The notes under the pieces: generated by a model
Told to the model about the DNA's origin: nothing
Database searches by the model: none
The model's input: the letters and a program-made list of their open reading frames with translations, nothing else
Position numbers and translations under genes: made by a program
Assembly: GCF_020179385.1 (NCBI RefSeq)
Contig: NZ_JAIBLJ010000029.1
Span: 268 to 45,309 of the forward strand
Length of the DNA stretch: 45,042 nucleotides
Direction of reading: 5' to 3'
Source: Alkalihalobacillus sp. YIM B00296
Lineage (GTDB): Bacteria; Bacillota; Bacilli; Bacillales; Fictibacillaceae
In this document: one piece after another, positions 33,726 to 42,879 of the stretch
How positions within the stretch are numbered: position 1 is the stretch's first letter
Layout: each line of letters starts with the position of its first letter

Positions 33726-34625
33726 TTGAATGTTTTCAGGTTGATGCTACGTGTTGCTGTATTGGGAATACTCGTCTCCGGTATGGTCGTTGGATCCGGA
33801 ACCATATTCGCCAAAGAAGGTTCCACCAGTACCGAGGTGAATGTCCGTGTCATGACCTACAATATCCATGCTGGGGCTGGATCAGATGGTGTGTATGACA
33901 CTGAACGGATCGCCAAGGTCATTGAGGAGTCCGGCGCAGAAATCGTCGGCTTGCAGGAGGTTGATGTACATTGGGGAGCACGCAGCAACTATGACAACAT
34001 CGTCAAAGACCTCGCCGAGCAGCTGGACATGCATTATTTCTTCGCCCCTATTTATGATTTCGATCCTCTTTCAGAAGATACCCCAAGAAGACAATTTGGA
34101 GTAGCTGTACTTAGCAAATATCCGATTCTTCAAGCAACTAACCACGAGATTACGAGACTTTCTACACAAGATGCCGAACCTAAACCGACACCTTCACCAG
34201 GATTTGCTGAAGCCATCATCAATGTGAATGGAAAAATCGTCCCTTTTTACGTCACTCATTTGGATTACCGCGGTGATCCGACCGTCCGAATGATGCAGGT
34301 CGATGATATGCTGAATATCTTTGAGGATCAAGCTGGTGACAAGATTCTTGTGGGTGATATGAACGCTATACCTGATGCGCCAGAGTTGTCGCCGTTATTC
34401 GAGAATTTCACTGATGCATGGAGCATCAACCCAGATGATTCGCCTGGATTTACATACTCCGCCCTTTCACCAAGCAAGCGAATCGATTATATTTTTACAT
34501 CCGATAAAATGACCATACAACATAGCGAAGTCTTATCTACACTAGCTTCCGACCATTTGCCCGTCATTGCGGACATCACTTTGGCCAGAGGCCAAAATGG
34601 AACCATTTTGAAAGGGGATGAATAA
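33726..34625 (+). CDS. Secreted endonuclease/exonuclease/phosphatase-family protein
   Basis: 299 residues if TTG 33726, six bases after AAAGGGAGTGG, is used; an in-frame ATG exists 30 bases upstream without a site. An N-terminal signal helix (LRVAVLGILVSGMVVGSGTIFA) is followed by the EEP fold: VMTYNIHAGAG, IVGLQEVDVHW (metal-binding Glu), FYVTHLDYRG, ILVGDMNAIPDA (catalytic Asp-Asn) and IFTS...LASDHLPVIADI (SDHLP, final catalytic His). EEP members cut DNA, RNA, phospholipids or sugar phosphates; a secreted form next to a muropeptide hydrolase may act on envelope or extracellular polymers. It is followed after two bases by the GH3 gene, in one operon. Confidence 0.82.
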   Translation: MNVFRLMLRVAVLGILVSGMVVGSGTIFAKEGSTSTEVNVRVMTYNIHAGAGSDGVYDTERIAKVIEESGAEIVGLQEVDVHWGARSNYDNIVKDLAEQLDMHYFFAPIYDFDPLSEDTPRRQFGVAVLSKYPILQATNHEITRLSTQDAEPKPTPSPGFAEAIINVNGKIVPFYVTHLDYRGDPTVRMMQVDDMLNIFEDQAGDKILVGDMNAIPDAPELSPLFENFTDAWSINPDDSPGFTYSALSPSKRIDYIFTSDKMTIQHSEVLSTLASDHLPVIADITLARGQNGTILKGDE

Positions 34626-34627
34626 CC

Positions 34628-36400
34628 TTGAAAAAGTTCTTTGCTAGAGCGACACTTTTGATGATAGCCATGCTTCTCTTCGTACCAAGTTTTGCAAATG
34701 CATTCTGGGATGACCCGACCAAGCCGGGTTGGGATGATGAAGAAGCGCGCAGAGGTTGGATCCAGAATAAAATTCAACACATGAGCGTAGAGGAAAAGGT
34801 CGGTCAATTGTTCATGATCCATGTCTATGGACAAACACCTACTGATCCGAACTATGAAGAGACCAACTTAAGGCAGAACCGCGGCGTGAAAAACTTCAAA
34901 GAAGCGATTGAAAAGTACCACATCGGGGGGATCATCTACTTCAACTGGACGGACAATATCGGAACACCGATCGACTTCGGACAGGTCAATGCCCTCTCGA
35001 ACGGGTTGCAGGATATCGCGATGGAGCAACGGATGCCGATCCCATTGATGATTGCGACGGATCAAGAAGGCGGTGTGGTGGCACGTGTGACAGAACCTGC
35101 TACAGTTTTCCCGGGGAACATGGCACTTGGCGCAACCAGATCTACCGAGTATGCACGACAATCTGCTGAAATCATGGGACTTGAACTGAAAAGCCTTGGC
35201 ATCAATATGGATCTCGCTCCCGTATTGGATGTGAATTTGAATCCGGATAATCCGGTCATCGGGGTCCGATCTTTTTCGGAAAATCCTGATCTAGTAGCAG
35301 AAATGGGTACCGCTCAAGTAACCGGATATCAAAATGAAAACGTGATGGCGACAGCCAAACACTTCCCTGGTCATGGCGACACGGATGTGGATTCCCACTA
35401 TGGTCTCCCGATCATCAATCATGATCTTGAGACGTTGCACGAAGTGGATTTGAAACCATTCAAGGCTGCAATCGATGCCGGAATCGATTCGATCATGCCT
35501 GCCCATATCGTCGTCCCTGCCTTGGATGATTCTGGACTTCCTGCCACATTGTCCAAACCGATTCTAACGGACTTGCTTCGTAAGGAAATGGGGTTTAACG
35601 GTGTCATCATCACAGACAGCCTAGGAATGTCCGGAGCGAATGTCGTTCCTCCCGATCGTGTAGCAGTTGAGGCTTTTAAAGCTGGAGCGGACATTTTACT
35701 GAACCCGCCTGATGTCCCGCTTGCCTACAATGCTGTATTGGACGCGGTAAAAAGCGGTGAAATTTCAGGAAAACGGTTGAATGAGTCGGTCTTCCGTATC
35801 CTGGAGTTGAAGTTTAAACGGGGATTATTCCATGACCCAAAGACACCAGAAGACGCGATTGAAAATATCGGTCAAGAGGGGAACCTGGCGCTTGCAGACC
35901 AAATGACGGAAGACAGCATCACACTTGTAAAAAACGATGGTGTATTGCCGCTTGATACGGAAAAAGATGTCTTGATTACAGGTCCTTCGATCGGAAATCC
36001 AGGAATGCTTGCAAATTTGTTGTCGGAAAAGGGATACTCTGCATCAGCATATGCAACTGGAACAAGCCCGACCTCTACCCAAATTGCGAACGCTGTCCAG
36101 CAGGCTGCTGATAAAGATACGGTGATTGTGACCGCTTATAGCGCAAACCTCAACAATGCACAACAGCGGTTCGTAAAAGAATTGATGGAAACAGGCAAGG
36201 AAGTGGTCGTCGCCTCAATGCGGAATCCCTACGATATCATCGCATTTCCTGACGTTCACGCCAATGTGGTGACCTACGGATTTCGGGATGTCTCGGTCAA
36301 AGCACTTGCGAAAGTCATCGCCGGCGAAGTGATTCCCGCGGGCAAACTTCCTGTCACCATCCCGGACCTTTACGAGTACGGTCATGGACTATCTTACTGA
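34628..36400 (+). CDS. nagZ: Secreted GH3 beta-N-acetylglucosaminidase (NagZ type)
   Basis: 590 residues from TTG 34628 with a ribosome site AAGGGGATG inside the previous gene. Signal peptide MKKFFARATLLMIAMLLFVPSFANA. The GH3 TIM barrel has ATDQEGGVVARVTEP, TAKHFPGHGDTDVDSHYGLP (about 242-261, with the NagZ-type His/Asp acid-base dyad motif) and GVIITDSLGMSGA with the Asp nucleophile near 330. The C-terminal alpha/beta domain follows. It matches B. subtilis NagZ/YbbD, a secreted enzyme removing N-acetylglucosamine from muropeptides for cell-wall recycling. Not preceded by AmiE; the partner here is the EEP-fold protein. A strong terminator follows. Confidence 0.88.
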   Translation: MKKFFARATLLMIAMLLFVPSFANAFWDDPTKPGWDDEEARRGWIQNKIQHMSVEEKVGQLFMIHVYGQTPTDPNYEETNLRQNRGVKNFKEAIEKYHIGGIIYFNWTDNIGTPIDFGQVNALSNGLQDIAMEQRMPIPLMIATDQEGGVVARVTEPATVFPGNMALGATRSTEYARQSAEIMGLELKSLGINMDLAPVLDVNLNPDNPVIGVRSFSENPDLVAEMGTAQVTGYQNENVMATAKHFPGHGDTDVDSHYGLPIINHDLETLHEVDLKPFKAAIDAGIDSIMPAHIVVPALDDSGLPATLSKPILTDLLRKEMGFNGVIITDSLGMSGANVVPPDRVAVEAFKAGADILLNPPDVPLAYNAVLDAVKSGEISGKRLNESVFRILELKFKRGLFHDPKTPEDAIENIGQEGNLALADQMTEDSITLVKNDGVLPLDTEKDVLITGPSIGNPGMLANLLSEKGYSASAYATGTSPTSTQIANAVQQAADKDTVIVTAYSANLNNAQQRFVKELMETGKEVVVASMRNPYDIIAFPDVHANVVTYGFRDVSVKALAKVIAGEVIPAGKLPVTIPDLYEYGHGLSY

Positions 36401-36425
36401 TTGAGATTCGTGATCACCATTTGAT

Positions 36426-36478
36426 ACAAAAAAGGGCTGTCCACACAAAAAGTGATAGGACAGCCCTTTCTTGTATCA
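36426..36478 (+). terminator. Strong terminator after nagZ
   Basis: AAAGGGCTGTCC (36431-36442) and GGACAGCCCTTT (36458-36469) are perfect inverted repeats, with an outer GATACA/TGTATC pair. T-residues on the plus strand follow. Confidence 0.85.
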
Positions 36479-36493
36479 TAATTTTGGTTGCGG

Positions 36494-36676
36494 TGAAGAA
36501 TTGTCTAGCTCCAACGCCCAACCACTGGTCACTTCAGTCCTCCTGTGGCGGTCGACACATTGAAATACTACTTAAGAAGTTACCCACGCAGAAGCGAACT
36601 TTGTTTGGTTCGAGCCTCCTCGTCGTACTTTCCAGTGACCTTCGTGGTTAACCAGGGCGTATTCGCTTTTCTTGAT
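36494..36676. repeat. Probable Bacillaceae-type intergenic repeat (degenerate copy)
   Basis: About 180 bases starting GAATTGTCTAGCTCCAACGCC and ending GTTAACCAGGGCG, then TATTCGCTTTTCTT. The beginning resembles a TGTCTAGCTCCAGCGCC-type motif that I recall from intergenic repeats of several Bacillus genomes. Its ends can pair: CGCCC with GGGCG, and ACTGGTCACT with AGTGACC. It is noncoding in all frames, GC-richer than its surroundings, and only one copy is in the window. Confidence 0.5.
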
Positions 36677-37065
36677 TATTTTAATACCTCGTTGATCTTG
36701 ACCTTCCAAATCAAATGATCTAGTCCTTCCCCCCAATAATCCTTGAACAAATAATCGGGTTCACCGAATTTCTTTTTCCAGATTTTTTGAGCATTGTCAT
36801 AGCCACTGTCTAAACAGAATTCTTCCATTCCTTTCTTCTTTAAAGAAAGAAACATCGCATTCAACAATGAATTGCCGATCCCTTTCCCCTGATAGCCTGG
36901 ATGGACGAAGACTGTCCCTACTTCCACCAGGTCTTTTAAAGCTTCATTCGTACACGTTCGTATGAGATCACTTACTGGTCCATATTCAATCGAACCAATG
37001 AACTCGTCATCGGTCACAGCAATCAGAAAACACCTTATGAAGCCACAAGTACGCGGTTTAAACAA
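36676..37065 (-). pseudogene. GNAT acetyltransferase, N-terminally truncated
   Basis: The frame keeps the catalytic C-terminal half: VEVGTVFVHPGYQGKGIGNSLLNAMF is motif A with the acetyl-CoA loop QGKGIG, and MEEFCLDSGYDNAQKIWKKKFG is motif B. The usual first about 50 residues are missing, and upstream sequence has stops in frame; no ribosome site is seen before the first ATG. The simplest reading is an inactive, 5'-truncated gene next to an MFS remnant. Confidence 0.65.
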
Positions 37066-37159
37066 TTAGGTGAACTACAATTGATCACCATAATCATACC
37101 ATTTAATGAGTTATCACGAGGGGAGAAACAATTGACCTGAGAATCTCGATAGTCTACAA

Positions 37160-37755
37160 GTGTCCGGCTCCAGTGCTTTCCTGGTCGGCATATTGATGTA
37201 TGGAGCCATTGCCATTTTGCCTCTTTATGCGAATCATGTTCTCGGCTCTGGATCAGTGAATAGCGGCAAATTGCTCATTCCACTCATGGTGGGTATGGGG
37301 CTCGGCGTCATCATAAGTGGCCGTATCATCAAACAGTTCAGCTACAAATCGATCAGTGTAGCGGGGTGGATCATATCCTGTGTAAGTTTGGTTGCATTGA
37401 GTGTTATGAGTATGATAAGGAGTTCAACTTCATCTCATATTTCTTCATTTTCCTATTAGGATTCGGCCTTGGAATTCTTCTTCCGACACTTTTACTTCCA
37501 GCTCAAAATGCAGTCTCCGAGAGTAAACAAGCGGTTGTCGGCGGAATGGTCCAACTTAGCAGGAACAGGGGTGGTGCGATAGGGATTCCAATATTGACGG
37601 GACTGCTTGCTATTTCAAATGGATTAGGCGGATCTGGCGGCTATTGGTTTGTTTTCATGTTCTTGGCTGCAAGTACTGTGATCGGCCTGATCCTTGGCTC
37701 GCAATATAAGGGATCCATTAGGGAAGAAATGAACCAAGAAACACTGAATCATTAA
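37160..37755 (+). pseudogene. DHA2-type MFS transporter, C-terminal half, frameshifted
   Basis: The first frame (37160-37459) reads AFLVGILMYGAIAILPLYANHVLGSGSVNSGKLLIPLMVGMGLGVIISGRIIK, the second (37366-37755) continues FIFLLGFGLGILLPTLLLPAQNAVSESKQAVVGGMVQLSRNRGGAIG to a stop at 37753. This is the second half of an EmrB/QacA-like exporter; the first six or seven helices are absent and one frameshift lies near 37420. It is the third broken MFS gene in the window. Confidence 0.8.
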
Positions 37756-37983
37756 ACCCCCTATCGCCAAAGACGATATACAGGGGTGGTAGGTGGACGA
37801 TAGTACTTTCTTAACGAACAAACCTATTTTTGGTTTTTCGTAATGCCTTTTTGTCCACTAAGTAGATGTTGCAAATCGGACGTAGAGAAAGGAGTAGTAG
37901 AGCTTTTTCGTGATATACAGCTGTACTGTATGATCTTCACCTTTGCATTAGTTGGTGAATAGTAGAAAGTATCCTCCGAAAGA

Positions 37984-38016
37984 AAATCGCCCCAATTTAA
38001 AGAGGGGCGATTTATT
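37984..38016. terminator. Bidirectional terminator before the DUF2207 gene end
   Basis: AAATCGCCCC (37984-37993) and GGGGCGATTT (38004-38013) are perfect inverted repeats with A- and T-rich flanks. It serves the minus-strand DUF2207 gene. The rest of 37756-38097 holds no gene. Confidence 0.75.
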
Positions 38017-38097
38017 ACTTTGTTTCATTTTGGGACAGAAAGAATAGGACATAATCCTTCATCCTGAAACGCATTTCTCCCCCCTTTATCCCATACT

Positions 38098-39798
38098 TTA
38101 AAATGCCCCTGATCCTCCTCCTCCTCCACCGACACCTCCGCCTGTTCCCGTGGAACTGCTTGAAGAGGAGGGATTGGCTGATTCATTTGCTGTACTGAAG
38201 ATTGCGGAAGCCACTGAAGCGAGGATGATCATGGTGTTTACATCTATTGAATAAACGACTTCCGGACCGCTTGTTTTTGACCCGTAAAAAGCCTTGGCAA
38301 GCTCTTCGTTTTTCCTAAGGATCTTTTTATCCCGCGTGCCTAACCCATAAATAAATGCTCTCATCCGGTCATCCTCTGGCCATGATTGCCAGTCGTCGTC
38401 AGAAAGCTTTCGGAACTTTTCCTTGAACGCTTTCCATTCAAAGGCGATCAGTGCCCCGTTCCATGTAAGCGGATGGTAAGCGAAGGCATAGGTGATGGCC
38501 ACGACAAGGACGATGATCGACATCAACATCCAGAAAAACAACCCGTATATCGGAAAAAGGATGATGAACGGTAGCACCAATAGACTTGACAGGCCGACTC
38601 CTAAACGATACTTTGCTTTCCCCTCATACAGTTTCTGTTCTCTCACTTCTTCCTCCAGCGCTTGCCTCCATCTCGTCTGGTATTTTTGGTAGGTTTCGTG
38701 GTTGCTTTTCTTTTTCGCATAGCGGGTCAGGTTTTCGAAGCCGAATTCTTCGTTTTCACCGATTTCATCAAACAACCATTCCATGAGGACCTTTTCTTGT
38801 TTCATGGTACCTTCCCGTGTGACGATACGGAATCGATTTTCCGAATCTTGTTTCACATAACCCTGCCTGACGAGATCCAACAAGGCTGCGGATAAGGCTT
38901 CAGGGGGGAGGAGTTTATAATTTGAAAAATAGATCGTCGCTGGTAAGCTCATCCGCTGGTTCGGGATCCGATCTGAAAGGTTCGCTTCTCTTTCTACAGC
39001 ACGTTTTCGATTCAGGCTTTTTACACCTGTCGTGAGAATTAATGCCAGGATGATGAAGGCAAAGATCGGAATGACGAATTGTCCGATCGTCTCAACCGTG
39101 TCACGTCTTGCCGCTTTGGCAGCAGCTTCCTCATTCATCTTACGTTGAGCACTGAGGATCTCGTCTTTCATCGGTTTATCTGATGTCATGTTTGCACTTG
39201 GAAAAAGTGTGTGGTCGTAAGCGACCCGGATATCGCCGTTACGGCCATCCGGAACTTTACCGAACTTGAAAATGACAGTACCGTTAGGCTGAATGGATGC
39301 TTTATCAAAAGCTTCGTCATGACCGAATGCGATGACATCGCCTGTCTTGCTCGGCGGGTGGACCGTCACAGTCAGGTCTTCATAGGTGGATTCATTGCTT
39401 TTATCAAAGAAAGGCCAGTAGAATTCCCCGACATCGGAATAAACGTCTACACCATTTTTGATCGTATAGGTGAGATCAATCGTGATCGTTTCGTCTTTCC
39501 CTTTCCGGTGTATTTTATATAGATCACCTTCTTTTTCAACTTGTAGTGGCTTTCCATCGTCGGTAGCCTCAAAATCAGTTAACTCTGTACCCTTTTTCGG
39601 GATCAATTCTCTCGTGATCCCATTGAACTTCCCTTCAAATTCATAGGTGTGTGTTTCCTCTACATTTACGCTACCGTTTTCCTGTAGATACGCATCGATT
39701 TGTGTGTGGTTGATCGAATAATCCACCGCAAATGTCTGGAGAGGAAAGGTCACAAACGTCAATAGGATGATGAATATTGAGATAAATCGTCTGAACAT
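38098..39798 (-). CDS. DUF2207-domain membrane protein with Gly-rich C-terminus
   Basis: 566 residues: signal peptide (RFISIFIILLTFVTFPLQTFA), extracytoplasmic DUF2207 beta-domain (VDYSINHTQIDAYLQENGSVNVEETHTYEFEG onward to about residue 200), a transmembrane helix near 235-255, a cytoplasmic region with LPATIYFSNYKLLPPEALSAALLDLVRQGYVK, a pair of helices near 402-440, and a C-terminus ending in Ser/Gly runs (SSSSSTGTGGGVGGGGGGSGAF). This order is typical for DUF2207 proteins of Firmicutes, whose function is unknown, probably in the envelope. A ribosome site AGGTG precedes ATG 39798. Confidence 0.85.
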   Translation of the reverse strand: MFRRFISIFIILLTFVTFPLQTFAVDYSINHTQIDAYLQENGSVNVEETHTYEFEGKFNGITRELIPKKGTELTDFEATDDGKPLQVEKEGDLYKIHRKGKDETITIDLTYTIKNGVDVYSDVGEFYWPFFDKSNESTYEDLTVTVHPPSKTGDVIAFGHDEAFDKASIQPNGTVIFKFGKVPDGRNGDIRVAYDHTLFPSANMTSDKPMKDEILSAQRKMNEEAAAKAARRDTVETIGQFVIPIFAFIILALILTTGVKSLNRKRAVEREANLSDRIPNQRMSLPATIYFSNYKLLPPEALSAALLDLVRQGYVKQDSENRFRIVTREGTMKQEKVLMEWLFDEIGENEEFGFENLTRYAKKKSNHETYQKYQTRWRQALEEEVREQKLYEGKAKYRLGVGLSSLLVLPFIILFPIYGLFFWMLMSIIVLVVAITYAFAYHPLTWNGALIAFEWKAFKEKFRKLSDDDWQSWPEDDRMRAFIYGLGTRDKKILRKNEELAKAFYGSKTSGPEVVYSIDVNTMIILASVASAIFSTANESANPSSSSSSTGTGGGVGGGGGGSGAF

Positions 39799-39858
39799 CT
39801 TTCAACACCTGCTTTCAGTGGTATTCTACGAAAACAGTGTGTGGAAAGTTTCATGCTT

Positions 39859-39930
39859 TTAGTCTTTTATATGACCTTGCACGTTGAACATGTTGCCGTC
39901 CGGGTCATAGAATTTCTGGAATTGGTCCCC
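39859..39930 (-). pseudogene. VOC-type C-terminal tail in frame behind an amber codon
   Basis: Directly after TAG 39931-39933 of the GyrI-like gene the same frame continues GDQFQKFYDPDGNMFNVQGHIKD to TAA 39859. FYDPDGNMFNV is the hallmark C-terminal metal-site segment of glyoxalase/VOC proteins. There is no ribosome site. It may be the remnant of a VOC gene joined by deletion, or the tail of a fusion cut by a nonsense change. Confidence 0.6.
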
Positions 39931-40413
39931 CTATTTGTCCTCAATGAACGGGACGAGCAGCTCGACTGTCTCCTCTTCTACCCCTTCTTCCAAGTAAAAA
40001 ATCTCTATCGGGAATGATTGATCGAACCATTTCTGTTTGTATCTGTTATTTCTCATCCATTCGAATAGTTTCGTATACCCTTCTTCAATCGTCCTGTTCG
40101 TGCAGGTGATTTTGGCGTACTTCGTTGCTGGAACATGAAAACCGACCATGTCCGCCGGGATCGATTCGAAGCCCCTCACTTCCAAGCATCCGAAGTAGGT
40201 GGCAACGATCTCGTTGCACATATACGGAGCATAAATGACGTCAGGATTTACAGCGTTCTTGATTTCATCTCTCCGTTGCTCGAATTTGTAATGGATATCG
40301 ATCGATGTTTGTGGGAAAGAATCCGGAAAACTAGCTGTAACACTTTGGCCGACTAGGTTGAACTCCCTCTCCATTACCTCACATTCAAATAAGGCTTTCG
40401 TTTTTTGTTGCAT
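39931..40413 (-). CDS. GyrI-like / effector-binding-domain protein
   Basis: 160 residues, a complete GyrI-like (AraC-E-bind/SOUL-related) domain: EREFNLVGQSVTASF, the central YFGCLEVRGFESIPADMVGFHVPATKYAKITC, and EEGYTKLFEWMRNNRYKQKWFDQSFPIEIFYLEEG, typical of Bacillus stand-alone effector-binding proteins. These bind hydrophobic small molecules, and some have hydrolase activity. AAGGAAGG precedes ATG 40413. The frame ends at an amber codon, after which VOC-like sequence follows in frame. Confidence 0.78.
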   Translation of the reverse strand: MQQKTKALFECEVMEREFNLVGQSVTASFPDSFPQTSIDIHYKFEQRRDEIKNAVNPDVIYAPYMCNEIVATYFGCLEVRGFESIPADMVGFHVPATKYAKITCTNRTIEEGYTKLFEWMRNNRYKQKWFDQSFPIEIFYLEEGVEEETVELLVPFIEDK

Positions 40414-40561
40414 GTCATCCTTCCTTTCAAAAGTTTTTTGGACAGATGAAAAAGACCATACCTATTGTGAGGTTACGGTCATTGATGTCCGGAATTTCAC
40501 TAAGCTAAATAATGATTCTACGCTGCCCAGATTTTTCCTTCTTGTTTTGTAATGTTGCCGA

Positions 40562-40900
40562 TCAGATGATCCTCCTTAACCAGAGATACAGGAGGATGAA
40601 AAGAATTTCGAAAAAAGCTAGCTTCCACAAACGTGATGTCTTCCCGGAATTCTTGAATTCTATGAAAATCTCAATCAAGAGGACAGCCATGGTGACAAAG
40701 AGAATCGTCTCGATCAGGACAGCGACAAACATGAAAAGGTACCATTGCACGAAAAAAGATAAGACGATTCCTGTTCCACAGATGAGGAACATCGGCAGCA
40801 GCTTCGCCTTTAATGATTTACGTTTCAGAAAAGCCCAGACCTGATAAAGGCAGAAAGCTCCAAATAATAATAAATATTCAATCATGAAAACCGGCTCCAT
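40562..40900 (-). CDS. Small membrane protein (112 aa)
   Basis: Four hydrophobic segments (about 5-23, 34-51, 53-75, 90-108) separated by short basic loops (KRKSLKAK, KNSGKTSRLWK). ATG 40900 follows AAGGAG at a suitable distance. No family is recognised. It is alone in this orientation apart from the GyrI-like gene 148 bases downstream. Confidence 0.65.
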   Translation of the reverse strand: MEPVFMIEYLLLFGAFCLYQVWAFLKRKSLKAKLLPMFLICGTGIVLSFFVQWYLFMFVAVLIETILFVTMAVLLIEIFIEFKNSGKTSRLWKLAFFEILFILLYLWLRRII

Positions 40901-41246
40901 AGTAAATTCTCCTTATCGCTATTTTTATAATGTAATAGACGCTTCGACCCTGATTCGGTTTCACTTTTTCGAAAGCAACCCCCTTCAACCACTTCATGTT
41001 CAAAACTTTGACCGAAAAAAAATCCCAAATATACTGAATATTCATTTTACATTGACTGGTATGTCCGATATAATAGGTTTATATTTTATTTAATATATAC
41101 TGTACGAACTATACATATTGTATGAATCATAAAAACGAATTCAAAACGTCTGACAATCCTTGAAGAAGTTTGATCCAGGTCATTATGCCCCTTCGATTTT
41201 GAAGTGGCAATGATAATAAATTTATCATTTAGGAGTTGGTTAAGGA
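40901..41246. other. Upstream region of the binding-protein operon
   Basis: Divergent intergenic region with no gene. It contains ATAC-ATATT-GTAT (41111-41123) and the inverted repeat listed separately. Confidence 0.4.
41210..41228 (+). promoter_or_regulatory. Possible operator in front of the binding-protein gene
   Basis: ATGATAA (41210-41216) and TTATCAT (41222-41228) are perfect 7-bp inverted repeats with a 5-base spacer, directly before the AGGAG ribosome site. This location suits a repressor, possibly the GbsR/MarR-type protein encoded downstream. Confidence 0.5.
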
Positions 41247-42830
41247 ATGTTTAGAAGACGCTTTCTGATCCTACTGATGTGTTTGATGCTCGCATTAGTG
41301 GGATGCTCGGACATTGGCGATGGGAAAGCAACTGACCAGAAGCCCGATACTTTGGTTATCGGTCTTGGAGGTGATGCGGTTTCCCTCGACCCGGCTGAAG
41401 TCACGGATTCAGTCTCAGAAAATGTATCGCAAAGCATCTTGGAAACGTTAGTCACGTTCACTGAAGGAAAGACAGAAATGGAACCTCTTCTTGCAAAAGA
41501 GTGGACAGAGTCAGATGACGGATTGACTTACACATTTACACTTCAAGAGGGTGTGCAATTCCATGACGGGACTCCATTCAATGCTGAGGCCGTCGTTTAT
41601 AACTTTGAACGATGGATGAATGCAGATGAAGATAAATTCTTCATGTATGGATCTGTCTTCGGTGGTTACGAAGGCGATGAAAATCATGCCATCGAATCGG
41701 TGGAAGCTGTTGATGAACATACGGTCAAGTTTACACTGAAATATCCAAAGCCTACGTTCTTGAAGGATCTTGCATTGACGCCATTCTCGATCTCAAGCCC
41801 GGAAGCAATCGAAGAACATGGAGAGGAATATGGCAGCAACCCGGTCGGAACTGGACCGTTCATATTTGAAGAATGGAAAAGGAAAAACAGGGTGACCTTG
41901 AACAAAAATGAAGATTATTGGGTAGATGGTCATCCGAAATTGGACCAGGTCATATTCCAGATCATCCCTGATAACAGCAACCGCCTGAATGCGTTGAAGA
42001 GCGGGGAGATTCACTTGATGGATGGGCTGAACCCAGAGAACATCGACGAGATCGAACAAAGCGAAAACTTCAAAGTCTTTTCAAGGCCATCGCTTAACCT
42101 AGGATACTTAGGGTTCAACGTTGAGAGAGAACCGTTCGATGACAAGCTAGTTCGCCAAGCATTGAATCATGCCGTGGATAAGGAGGCCATCATCAAAGCC
42201 TTTTTCGCTGGCCAGGCAGAGCCTGCCAAAAATCCGATCCCGCCTGTCATCCAAGGCTATAATGATGAAATTGAAGCGTATCCGTATGACCCTGAAAAAG
42301 CAAAAGAACTACTTAAAGAAGCAGGTTATCCTGACGGTTTTAAAATGGAATTATGGGCAATGCCTGTAGCACGTCCTTATATGCCTGATGCAAATAAAGT
42401 AGCGGAATCGATTCAATCCGACCTTGCAAAAATCGGTGTAGAGGCAGAAATCGTTTCTTATGAATGGGCGACCTACTTGGATAAAGTCAAAGAAGGCGAA
42501 GCAGATTCATTTATCCTCGGTTGGACAGGAACAAATGGTGATGCCGATGATTTCATTTACAACTTATGGCATGAAGATAACATTGGCAGCTTGAATTCCA
42601 CACGCTATGCAAACGATGAGCTGAACAGCCTGTTAAGTGAAGCCCGGACCATTACGGATCAAGATAAACGGGATAAGTTATATAAACGAGCTCAGGAAAT
42701 CATGCACGAGGACCCGCCGATCGTACCTTTAGTCCATGCGACACCTGCTCTGGCTGGAAGAGCTGATCTAAAAGGTTTCGATCCACATCCAACAGGAAGG
42801 ATCATCACGACGGAAATTTCATTCGAGTAA
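41247..42830 (+). CDS. ABC transporter solute-binding lipoprotein, oligopeptide/dipeptide type (SBP_bac_5)
   Basis: 527 residues: lipoprotein signal MFRRRFLILLMCLMLALVGC with a lipobox LVGC, so it is anchored outside the membrane. The SBP_bac_5 fold is complete: SLDPAEVTDSVSENVSQSILETLVTF, EGVQFHDGTPFNAEAVVYNFERW, NPVGTGPFIFEEWKR and YLGFNVEREPFDDKLVRQALNHAVDKEAI are all conserved. Relatives (DppE, AppA, XP_GsiB) bind peptides, nickel or glutathione. No permease or ATPase gene follows, so it must share a transporter encoded elsewhere. AGGAG precedes ATG 41247; an M20 amidohydrolase gene follows by 49 bases. Confidence 0.9.
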   Translation: MFRRRFLILLMCLMLALVGCSDIGDGKATDQKPDTLVIGLGGDAVSLDPAEVTDSVSENVSQSILETLVTFTEGKTEMEPLLAKEWTESDDGLTYTFTLQEGVQFHDGTPFNAEAVVYNFERWMNADEDKFFMYGSVFGGYEGDENHAIESVEAVDEHTVKFTLKYPKPTFLKDLALTPFSISSPEAIEEHGEEYGSNPVGTGPFIFEEWKRKNRVTLNKNEDYWVDGHPKLDQVIFQIIPDNSNRLNALKSGEIHLMDGLNPENIDEIEQSENFKVFSRPSLNLGYLGFNVEREPFDDKLVRQALNHAVDKEAIIKAFFAGQAEPAKNPIPPVIQGYNDEIEAYPYDPEKAKELLKEAGYPDGFKMELWAMPVARPYMPDANKVAESIQSDLAKIGVEAEIVSYEWATYLDKVKEGEADSFILGWTGTNGDADDFIYNLWHEDNIGSLNSTRYANDELNSLLSEARTITDQDKRDKLYKRAQEIMHEDPPIVPLVHATPALAGRADLKGFDPHPTGRIITTEISFE

Positions 42831-42879
42831 TAGATGTACAATCAGTCACCATGTATAACTTGAGTTTGGAGGTGTTAAC

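Noticed and set aside
23432-39933. Amber recoding (for example pyrrolysine) as explanation for three in-frame TAG codons
   Set aside because: The same region contains frameshifts, TAA and TGA stops and deletions in similar gene remnants, so decay is simpler; no suppressor gene is visible.
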